DNA of 64,000 nucleotides from JAFAMS01 sp963715815 (GTDB lineage: Bacteria; Vulcanimicrobiota; Vulcanimicrobiia; Vulcanimicrobiales; Vulcanimicrobiaceae), in the NCBI GenBank assembly GCA_963715815.1, contig OY970278.1, positions 2,170,001 through 2,234,000 of the forward strand, in the 5' to 3' direction. Positions 55,887 through 62,862 of the stretch are shown in pieces. The notes below the pieces were generated by a model, which saw nothing but the letters and a program-made list of their open reading frames with translations, was not told the DNA's origin and made no database searches. The position numbers were made by a program, and so were the translations under genes. Numbering within the stretch: the first letter of the stretch is position 1; each line of letters begins with the position of its first letter.

Positions 55887-56680
55887 GCGATCCCTCGGAG
55901 AAAGATGCGTTTGATTTCGAGGGCCTTGCCGTTTGTGCGGTCGACCGCGACGACCGCCGCACAAAATTGCTTCAAACCTCCCTTCTCCACATTGAACCGT
56001 TCTGAAAACGCCGAGGTGAAGCGATCGATGACTCCGCCTGCTTCCATACCGATCACGCCTTCGGTTGGTCCGGTCATCCCGACGTCGCTGAGATAAGCTG
56101 TCCCACCGGAAAATATTTGATCGTCCGCGGTCTGCACGTGCGTGTGCGTTCCGTAGACGAAGCTAACTTGTCCATCAAAGAAGCGAGCGATCGCCATTTT
56201 CTCCGACGTCGCTTCCGCATGCATGTCGACGATGATGATCGGCGTTTCATGGCGCAGCTCGTCGACCTGCTCCCGGCCGACGCGAAACGGATCGTCCACG
56301 GTCGGCATGAAAACGCGGCCCATCAGATTGAGCACGCCCACGCGAACGCCGTCGACGTCGATCGTTAACGCTCCGCGCCCCGGCGTGCCGGGCGGATAAT
56401 TCGCCGGACGTACGACGCGATCCGATTCCTCGAGATGCGCGCGAAACTCGCGCTTGTCCCAAATGTGATTGCCGCTCGTAATAACGTCCACGCCGGCGCT
56501 GTGCATCTCTTCTGCGGTTGGAACCGTCAAGCCGAATCCGCCCGCGGCATTTTCGCCGTTGGCGATGCAGAGATGAATTTTATGCTGCTCGCGCGTCAGC
56601 CGCAGACAACGTTTCAGCGTCTCGCGGCCGGGGGAGCCGACGACATCGCCGATAACGAGTATGTTGAGCGGGTTGTTTAT
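55883..56680 (-). CDS. YmdB-family metallophosphoesterase (TIGR00282) with apparent ATA start
   Basis: A calcineurin-like phosphodiesterase. The full-length family protein needs an N-terminus ILVIGDVVGSPGRETLKRCL, which is encoded here in-frame upstream of the first TTG at 56530, so that TTG cannot be the start. Translation from the ATA at 56680-56678 gives 265 residues, matching B. subtilis YmdB (264). ATA overlaps the TAA of the upstream gene in an ATAA arrangement analogous to ATGA. No ATG, GTG or TTG is available in between. Catalytic residues: GDVVG, NGENAAGG, SGNHIWDK, MHAEATSEK, VYGTHTHVQTAD. It hydrolyses 2',3'-cAMP and affects RNA turnover in Bacillus. Confidence 0.87.
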   Translation of the reverse strand: MNNPLNILVIGDVVGSPGRETLKRCLRLTREQHKIHLCIANGENAAGGFGLTVPTAEEMHSAGVDVITSGNHIWDKREFRAHLEESDRVVRPANYPPGTPGRGALTIDVDGVRVGVLNLMGRVFMPTVDDPFRVGREQVDELRHETPIIIVDMHAEATSEKMAIARFFDGQVSFVYGTHTHVQTADDQIFSGGTAYLSDVGMTGPTEGVIGMEAGGVIDRFTSAFSERFNVEKGGLKQFCAAVVAVDRTNGKALEIKRIFLRGIA

Positions 56681-57225
56681 CTGCGCGCCGGAGCCTTCGC
56701 TTTCCGATTTTTTACGAAATATACCATTACACGCCGCTCGTCACGATATCCGACAAGCGAACGCTTTTGATCCGGATCGCGCATTGCGTCGATCGCGTGC
56801 TCGACCTGTTCGTCCTCGAGCGCCGCACTTTCTTCGTCTTGTTCTTCGACCGGGTTCTTGACGAGCGCGTCGCCGTAGCGCGCGCTGAGCACGCCTATCT
56901 GCAAGAGCAGCTCCTCGCGTGTGAACGAGGCCGAATCGCGCGTGCAATGCACGAAAGTTACCGCGCTGTCGGTCTCGCAGCGGACGCCGATGGCGTTGAC
57001 GTCGCGACCTTCGAGCGCGACGAACGCGCGGACATGATCGTCGAGTATTGCTGCGAGCTCGCGCTGCTCTGGTTTGGCGAGGCGTCGTGCGACGACGTAC
57101 GTTAGCCGCAGCGTTCCGTCAGTGGGATGCGACCACAGTGACGAGATCTCCGGAAAGCGCACTAAGAGCGACACGATCGAGCTGACCGTATCGCTGTTTT
57201 CTAGTGGAACTCTCGTCGAAATCAT
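56677..57225 (-). CDS. Protein of unknown function in the ymdA position
   Basis: A 182-residue soluble protein. I do not recognise it. The N-terminal half (FPEISSLWSHPTDGTLRLTYVVARRLAKPEQRELAAILDDHVRAFVAL) looks like an alpha/beta fold, followed by an acidic stretch (EEQDEESAALEDEQVEHAIDAM) and a basic C-terminal tail ending KNRKAKAPARR. It overlaps ymdB in an ATAA arrangement, so they are coupled. In Bacillus and others the gene preceding ymdB is rny (RNase Y, about 520 residues with a transmembrane helix and KH domain); this protein is not RNase Y. It could be a partner of the phosphodiesterase. Confidence 0.75.
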   Translation of the reverse strand: MISTRVPLENSDTVSSIVSLLVRFPEISSLWSHPTDGTLRLTYVVARRLAKPEQRELAAILDDHVRAFVALEGRDVNAIGVRCETDSAVTFVHCTRDSASFTREELLLQIGVLSARYGDALVKNPVEEQDEESAALEDEQVEHAIDAMRDPDQKRSLVGYRDERRVMVYFVKNRKAKAPARR

Positions 57226-57238
57226 GGCCTGCTTCTAA

Positions 57239-57275
57239 GGACGGCGAAGCCGTCCTGAGCGTAGTCGAAGGGCGG
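57239..57275. repeat. REP-like palindrome with TGAGCGTAGTCGAAG core
   Basis: GGACGGC-GAA-GCCGTCC (57239-57255) is a perfect 7-bp stem with a 3-base loop, followed by TGAGCGTAGTCGAAGGGCGG. The core TGAGCGTAG ... GTCGAAG is shared with the element at 22475-22518. It sits in the divergent gap between the unknown gene and the ECF sigma gene. Similar palindromic repeats with CTGAGC..GTCGAAGG occur in many GC-rich genomes. Confidence 0.6.
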
Positions 57276-57363
57276 CTGGGGGGTCTTGCAGTTCGTACCC
57301 GCATGACGGGAGCCCCTGTCGGAGCGAGGGGGCGCGTTCTCGGGCCCCAGAATCAGGCTGACC

Positions 57364-57939
57364 GTGGGAGAGCCCCGAAAGCCGCCAGAGCCCCCGTCGG
57401 CTGAGCAGACGGCCTTCGTCGAACGGGCCATCGAGCAGTACGGGAAGGCGACCTACAACTTCGCTTACCGCCTCGTCGGGAACGAGCCGGATGCGCGCGA
57501 CCTCGCTCAGGAGGCATTTATACGCGTCTACCGGGCCTGGCGGTCGTTCCAACCGGGCACCTCGTTCCTCTCTTGGATCTATAGAATCGTCACAAACCTC
57601 TATCGCGACGAACTAAGACGCCGAAAGGGACGTTTCCAAGAAGAGATACCTGAAGACAACGCTCCCCAGGACTTCGGTGGCCAGCGCCCGCTAGCCGTCG
57701 ACACCATCGAGGAGTATGTCGAGAAGCAACTCTCCGAACCGCTGTCACGGTCTCTCCGGAAGCTTTCTCAAGACCAACGACAAGTGATCATCCTAGCCGA
57801 CATCGAGGAATACAGCTACCAAGAAATCGCGGACATAATGGGGTGTTCGATCGGAACCGTCCGGTCCAGGCTTCATCGTGCTCGCGCGCTGCTTCGACGG
57901 TTGCTCTTACAAGAAAACGAGCGTACTCAATCACGATAA
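57364..57939 (+). CDS. ECF-family RNA polymerase sigma factor
   Basis: A 191-residue ECF sigma factor. Region 2: AYRLVGNEPDARDLAQEAFIRVYRAWRSFQPGTSFLSWIYRIVTNLYRDELRRR near residues 35-87; region 4: LSQDQRQVIILADIEEYSYQEIADIMGCSIGTVRSRLHRARALLRR near residues 132-178. GTG start 57364. Its stop shares one base with the anti-sigma start, so the two are coupled and probably autoregulated. Its promoter would be in the REP-containing gap, though no ECF box is evident. Confidence 0.94.
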   Translation: MGEPRKPPEPPSAEQTAFVERAIEQYGKATYNFAYRLVGNEPDARDLAQEAFIRVYRAWRSFQPGTSFLSWIYRIVTNLYRDELRRRKGRFQEEIPEDNAPQDFGGQRPLAVDTIEEYVEKQLSEPLSRSLRKLSQDQRQVIILADIEEYSYQEIADIMGCSIGTVRSRLHRARALLRRLLLQENERTQSR

Positions 57940-58439
57940 TGCAACACCTCACGAGCGATACACTCATCGACTATCTCCACCACGAGCTCGGACCCGCCGA
58001 CGACGCTCGCGTGCTCGCACACCTCGGAGCATGCGAAGAATGCAAACGCGAGCTCGACGTCGAGGCGACGATCACCGACCGGCTGCGTGCGATCGCACGC
58101 TCCGAAGAGCTCGATGTCCCGCTCGGTATGCAAAGCGCGATCATGGCCCGCATTGCCGATTTGCGGCCGAGTCCTTGGCAAGATCTGCGGCGCTTCTTGC
58201 GTCCGATCGTGATCGTTCCATTCGCTGCCGCCGTTGCCGCGGGCGCATTCTTCCTAACGCCCGTCTTGTCGCCGCCGACGTTACCCAGCGCTGCGCTCCC
58301 CGTCAGCTACTACTTGCAAGAGCATGACGTACGCGCACAAGAGAATCCGCTCGGTGACCGGAGCGCAGTCATCTTGTCGTCGCTGAACTCGACGAATGAC
58401 GGCGTGCCGGTGATCCAAGCCGTTGATGCGCCGCGCTAG
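57939..58439 (+). CDS. Zinc-finger anti-sigma factor
   Basis: A 166-residue membrane anti-sigma. The ZAS motif is in LIDYLHHELGPADDARVLAHLGACEECKRELD (His 27-type, then H-x3-C-x2-C near residues 30-37). One membrane helix IVIVPFAAAVAAGAFFLTPVL lies near residue 85-105. ATG 57939 overlaps the sigma stop by one base; the open frame starting at 57843 overlaps sigma and is not used. Under stress, cleavage or conformational change would free the sigma. Confidence 0.9.
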   Translation: MQHLTSDTLIDYLHHELGPADDARVLAHLGACEECKRELDVEATITDRLRAIARSEELDVPLGMQSAIMARIADLRPSPWQDLRRFLRPIVIVPFAAAVAAGAFFLTPVLSPPTLPSAALPVSYYLQEHDVRAQENPLGDRSAVILSSLNSTNDGVPVIQAVDAPR

Positions 58440-59511
58440 AGAATTTGCGTTCGCGTATTTTACCGCACTAGCTGCGCTCATCGCGGCAGCTTCTTCTGCC
58501 GACGGTGCGACGCCAGCGCCTAGTCCCAGCGTCTCCGTCACGACGAATCCGAGTCAAGATGACCCGCGCGCAATCGAGCTACTGAGCGACGCGATGCACG
58601 CGCGTCAGGACGTCTCGTACATGGCGCAAGTGCAGGCGATCCATTTCGGCCCTTCCGGCGCCGTGGCAACGATCGTACGCGAAGAGCACCTCGCACCCGA
58701 TCAAACACACAAGCTCTACATCGCCCCCGAAGAGATGCACGGCGATAATGTCGTCATTCACGGGGCCGAGACGTTCTCATTTGATACACAGCATCAACGC
58801 GTCGTCATTTCGCACGGCGCAGCGCTGAATGCCCAAATCACGAACGGAAATCTCGCGCTTCTCTTGGCAAACTATCGCCCGATCATCGCATCGCCCGAAA
58901 TCGTGGCAGGCCGTCCGACGATCCCCTGCGCGCTCGTCAACCGTTTTACCGGCGTGCGCGTTATGCGCGTCTGGATCGATGCGCAGACGCGCTTGATCCT
59001 TCAAAAAGAAACGTACCATGCGGACGGTACGATCGGGTCGCGCACGCAATTCGAAAACATTCGCTACACGCAGGTAATACCGCCGGGGCTCTTCGCGACC
59101 CCGATTCCGCTCGGATATCACGTCATCGAGAACCAAGCGCCGGCGGCAAATGCAAGCGACGTCGAGCGTGTCGTCAAGGACGCAGGATTCACGCCGGCTA
59201 GTCCACGCTATCTTCCTGAGGGGTTTACCATCGTCAGCGCGGACGTAACGACGCTCAGGGGCGTGAAGACCGTGCACCTCATGTATTCCGATGGAATTCG
59301 CTCGCTTTCATTATTCGAGAACGCCACGAACGCAACCGCCGACTACGGACACATGAAGCCGGTCGCCACCAAGGTCGAGAACCGCGACGCGCTCTACGTC
59401 AACGACGGTTCGACGACGTTCTTGTCGTGGAAGAATTCCGGTTTAACCTTTGCTTTGGTCGGCGATCTCGATCTCAAGGAGCTCAAGGCTATCGCCGCCA
59501 GCGTCTCGTAG
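58426..59511 (+). CDS. RseB/MucB-like periplasmic regulator or lipoprotein-sorting-type protein
   Basis: A 361-residue exported protein (signal peptide FAFAYFTALAALIAAASSADGA). The N-terminal domain (residues 45-225) has the concave LolA/RseB-like beta-sheet pattern, with INARFTGVRVMRVWIDAQTRLILQKETY a typical segment; the C-terminal part (from residue 240, FTPASPRYLPEGFTIVSADV) resembles the MucB/RseB C-domain. It is encoded right after the anti-sigma, so by analogy with RseA-RseB it may control its cleavage. ATG 58426 is preferred over TTG 58423. The malic enzyme follows after 8 bases. Confidence 0.85.
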   Translation: MRRAREFAFAYFTALAALIAAASSADGATPAPSPSVSVTTNPSQDDPRAIELLSDAMHARQDVSYMAQVQAIHFGPSGAVATIVREEHLAPDQTHKLYIAPEEMHGDNVVIHGAETFSFDTQHQRVVISHGAALNAQITNGNLALLLANYRPIIASPEIVAGRPTIPCALVNRFTGVRVMRVWIDAQTRLILQKETYHADGTIGSRTQFENIRYTQVIPPGLFATPIPLGYHVIENQAPAANASDVERVVKDAGFTPASPRYLPEGFTIVSADVTTLRGVKTVHLMYSDGIRSLSLFENATNATADYGHMKPVATKVENRDALYVNDGSTTFLSWKNSGLTFALVGDLDLKELKAIAASVS

Positions 59512-59519
59512 GGAGCGAC

Positions 59520-61226
59520 GTGCCTTCACTGCGGCCGTATACGACGAACGCCCGCGGAGAATTCGAGATCTCCGCACGCGGCTTTGACGTCTTGCATTTC
59601 CCCGCAATCAACAAAGGGACGGCCTTCACGAACGCGGAGCGTGCGGCACTCGGATTGACCGGACTGCTCCCGCCGGCCGTCGTCTCAATCGAAGCGCAGG
59701 CCGACCGTTTGTACGACATGTATCTCGGACTCCCGAACGACCTCGCGAAAAACCAGTTTCTCGCGGCGCTTCAGGATCGAAATGAGACACTGTTCTTCTA
59801 CTTATTCGGGAAACACGTAGTAGAGATGTTCCCGATCGTCTACACACCGACGGTCGGAACAGCGATCCAGCAGTATAGCCGCCGCTATCAACGCCCGCGC
59901 GGCGTGTTTCTTTCGATCGAGCATCCCGAGTTGGTCGAAGAATCGCTGCGCAACGCCGGCGCGTCGAGCGACGACATCGACCTGCTGGTCGCAACCGACG
60001 CTGAAGCGATTCTCGGAATCGGCGATTGGGGCGTCGGCGGCATCGATATCTGTATCGGCAAGCTTGCCGTCTACACGGCGGCAGCGGGCATCGATCCGAC
60101 ACGCGTGATCCCCGTGATGCTTGATGTCGGGACCGACAATCCAGAGCTGATGGAAGACCCGCTGTATCTCGGCTACCGGCAACCGCGCGCTCGCGGCGCC
60201 CTCTATCAAGCCTTTATCGATCGCTGCGTACAAACCGCACACCGGCTTTTTCCGAATGCGCTCCTACATTGGGAAGATTTCGCAGCGTCAAATGCGCGCT
60301 GGATCCTCGATCAGTACCGCTCGCAGCTGTGCACCTTCAACGACGACATTCAAGGAACGGCCGGCGTCGTACTGGCGGCGATTCTCTCCGCACTCAAAGT
60401 AACGGGCGGACGGCTACGCGACGAACGCATTGTGATTTTCGGCTCCGGAACGGCCGGAATCGGAATCGCCGACCTCATCCGGCGTGCGATGGCAACGCAG
60501 GGTGTCTCTTATGAAGAAGCCGCCCGCAGTTTCTGGTGCATCGATCGCAACGGGTTGCTCGTCCGCGGCATGCCGGACATTCGCGATTTTCAAGCGCCGT
60601 TTGCGCGCAGCCCGGACGACGTGCTCGGTTGGACGGCGGATCCCGAGCGAGGCATCACGCTCGCCGAAGTCGTGCGCCGTGTTCATCCGACGGTTTTGGT
60701 CGGCTGTTCGGGTCAAACCGGCGCGTTTACCGCAGAAGTCATCCGCGAGATGACGAAGGGCACGCCGCGGCCGATCATCTTGCCGCTTTCGAATCCCACG
60801 GCGCTTTCCGAAGCGGTCCCAGAGAATCTCATCGAGTGGAGCGATGGACGGGCACTCGTCGCAACGGGCAGTCCTTTTGATCCTGTTTTACACGACGGCA
60901 TCTCCTACACGATCGGGCAAGCCAACAACGCAATCATCTTTCCGGGGCTCGGACTTGGCGCGATCGTGACGCGTGCGCGCGTCATTAGCGACGCAATGTT
61001 CGTCGCCGCTGCGAGCGCGCTTGCCGACATGGTCGATGCCTCGACGCTTGGTGCCGCGATTCTTCCGCCCGTCTCCTCGCTACGGGAAGTTTCACGCGCC
61101 GTCGCGATCGCGGTTGGCGAGCAAGCCGCTCGCGAAGGACTCGTCCGCGCGCAGATCACCGATCTCGCGCAAGCCGTCGACGCCGCAACCTGGCAAGCGC
61201 GCTATCGCACGATCCGCGCCGTTTAG
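59520..61226 (+). CDS. NAD(P)-dependent malic enzyme
   Basis: A 568-residue large-type malic enzyme (SfcA/MaeA-like) converting malate to pyruvate and CO2. Motifs: FPIVYTPTVGTAIQQYS near residue 98, HWEDFAASNARWILDQYRSQLCTFNDDIQGTAG near residues 245-280, and the dinucleotide fold IVIFGSGTAGIGIADLI near residue 303. GTG 59520, with GGGAG just ahead, replaces the longer open frame from 59427 that overlaps the preceding gene. Its stop overlaps the convergent transporter stop by 4 bases (TTAG). Confidence 0.95.
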   Translation: MPSLRPYTTNARGEFEISARGFDVLHFPAINKGTAFTNAERAALGLTGLLPPAVVSIEAQADRLYDMYLGLPNDLAKNQFLAALQDRNETLFFYLFGKHVVEMFPIVYTPTVGTAIQQYSRRYQRPRGVFLSIEHPELVEESLRNAGASSDDIDLLVATDAEAILGIGDWGVGGIDICIGKLAVYTAAAGIDPTRVIPVMLDVGTDNPELMEDPLYLGYRQPRARGALYQAFIDRCVQTAHRLFPNALLHWEDFAASNARWILDQYRSQLCTFNDDIQGTAGVVLAAILSALKVTGGRLRDERIVIFGSGTAGIGIADLIRRAMATQGVSYEEAARSFWCIDRNGLLVRGMPDIRDFQAPFARSPDDVLGWTADPERGITLAEVVRRVHPTVLVGCSGQTGAFTAEVIREMTKGTPRPIILPLSNPTALSEAVPENLIEWSDGRALVATGSPFDPVLHDGISYTIGQANNAIIFPGLGLGAIVTRARVISDAMFVAAASALADMVDASTLGAAILPPVSSLREVSRAVAIAVGEQAAREGLVRAQITDLAQAVDAATWQARYRTIRAV

Positions 61227-62509
61227 CGCAAATACAGGAACACGGCGAGCACGATGCCGGCAAACGCCGTCGCCCATGTGAACGGTAGCGTTTGGCGCAT
61301 CACGTCCTCGGGACGAACACCGGCATACTCCGCGCTCCACACGGTTTGCGTTCCGGTCGGATCGGAAACTCCGACGATCCCGTTGATCGACGCGAACGTC
61401 CCAAGCACGAGTAGAGCCGGATAAGTTCCGAGCGCTAACAGCACGCCCGCAATACCAACGCCCATCCCGACGATGTTGAGCGGGCCGCGATAGAGCGCAA
61501 GCGGTGCGAGCAATCCGAATCCAATCGCATAGACCCACGGATTGTGCGGCGCGATCGCACTGACGATCGGATGCAGCGCATCGACGATCCCCGGCATGCG
61601 CACTGCCGTCAGTAGCATACCGATCACGATGAAGAGATACATCGGCGCAGCTGCGAGCTCGAGACCGCGATATGCGGTTTTCAGCATGACCTCATTGAAC
61701 TTGCGCGGACGCGTCGTGAGCACGCCGTACAAGATTCCGATGATGAGCGCCGGGATCACGTCGAACGAAATCCGAAAGGCTGCGCTCCCGAGAACGAGCG
61801 CAATCGGGATCGCCGGCGTGATGAGCGCGTACCACGGTGCGGTGCGCACCTGAGTCCTGCGCGGCGCGGCAACCGCCCAATTGTAGACGCGGCCTGAAAT
61901 CCGCGATTGCACGAACAAGAACGACAGACCGCCGACAAGGACGATCGGGAAATAGAGCACCAAAAATCCGACGACGTCGGTTTGCGGCACGCCCATAGCC
62001 TGCGAAAGATATTTCCAGGTTTGCAATTGCAGCGGATTGCCGCACCACAGCCCGACGACGACGGTCGAAGCGGCGACCGTGCGTGGAACGCCCGCCGCAA
62101 GCATTGCCGGAATGCCGATCAAACCGACGAGGATAGCGGCGGGCGCGCTTCCGGTGACCGTTCCAACGAAGATCGCGACGAACCATACTGCAAACGCCAC
62201 CGCGTACGGACGATCGCCACCGAGCTCGACGGCTTTGCGCACGAGCGTTTGCGCGATGCCGGTTTCGTCCATCACGGCGCCCAGCCAGCTGCCGAATACG
62301 ACCGCGACGATCGTCGCCGCGAGCGCAGTCGCGCCGCTAGCGATGATGCCTCCGAGAATACTGTCATCCGGCTTCCCGATCCACGGAATCCCTAGGATGA
62401 TGCCGATGATCACGGCGAGCGACATCAGCGCGAGAGGTGTCGCGAGCTTCTTCGTCATCATCAGGATGACAAAGACGGCCATGGCGGCGAGAAGGAGCAC
62501 CCCCGTCAT
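61223..62509 (-). CDS. Citrate/anion transporter-like membrane protein (ion transporter superfamily)
   Basis: A 428-residue protein with 11-12 helices. Segments VAIFVGTVTGSAPAAILVGLIGIPAML near residue 110 and ALYRGPLNIVGMGVGIAGVLLALGTYPALLVLG near residue 345 resemble the CitMHS/DcuC/GntP-type ion transporter superfamily, with hairpin re-entrant loops. Substrate may be a dicarboxylic or cyclic amide-derived acid. Start ATG 62509 overlaps the zincin gene by 4 bases (ATGA), so it is translated with it and with the HyuA-type gene. Confidence 0.82.
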   Translation of the reverse strand: MTGVLLLAAMAVFVILMMTKKLATPLALMSLAVIIGIILGIPWIGKPDDSILGGIIASGATALAATIVAVVFGSWLGAVMDETGIAQTLVRKAVELGGDRPYAVAFAVWFVAIFVGTVTGSAPAAILVGLIGIPAMLAAGVPRTVAASTVVVGLWCGNPLQLQTWKYLSQAMGVPQTDVVGFLVLYFPIVLVGGLSFLFVQSRISGRVYNWAVAAPRRTQVRTAPWYALITPAIPIALVLGSAAFRISFDVIPALIIGILYGVLTTRPRKFNEVMLKTAYRGLELAAAPMYLFIVIGMLLTAVRMPGIVDALHPIVSAIAPHNPWVYAIGFGLLAPLALYRGPLNIVGMGVGIAGVLLALGTYPALLVLGTFASINGIVGVSDPTGTQTVWSAEYAGVRPEDVMRQTLPFTWATAFAGIVLAVFLYLR

Positions 62510-62862
62510 GGCTTGCCCGATTGACGGCTCAAGAGCTCGTTGAGCAGCTCGGGAGATGCGGGCAGATCGAGAAGCTCGCGCGCGAACTTGTGCGCATCCT
62601 CTTCACCCTGCGGGCCATGCGCGCTTCCCGAAATCAGATGAAAGCATTCGTGTGCGATCGCGATCTCATCGATATGCTCGGGATCGAATGGCAAATCGTT
62701 CGTGATCACGAGCTCGGAGAGCAGCTCCAGCGTATCGAGATAGATCACGATCGTCTTTTCGCGCGGATTGCACTCGGACATGACCCAGCGGTCTTCGCTG
62801 ATTCCTCCGCGGCGCTCGATGATCCGGGCGCCCAGGCGTTTGGCGAGTGCGCGCGCGTTCAC
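62506..62862 (-). CDS. ImmA/IrrE-like small metallopeptidase (HExxH)
   Basis: A 118-residue protein with the zinc motif HECFH near residues 72-76 in IDEIAIAHECFHLISG and the third ligand region EEDAHKFARELLDLP near residues 86-101. This matches the ImmA/IrrE gluzincin pattern (HExxH...E..A..FA..LL.P). The helix-turn-helix often fused to such peptidases is absent. It is coupled by 4-base overlaps to the HyuA-type gene upstream and the transporter downstream. Its target is unknown; ImmA/IrrE enzymes usually cleave a regulator, but none is encoded here. Confidence 0.75.
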   Translation of the reverse strand: MNARALAKRLGARIIERRGGISEDRWVMSECNPREKTIVIYLDTLELLSELVITNDLPFDPEHIDEIAIAHECFHLISGSAHGPQGEEDAHKFARELLDLPASPELLNELLSRQSGKP

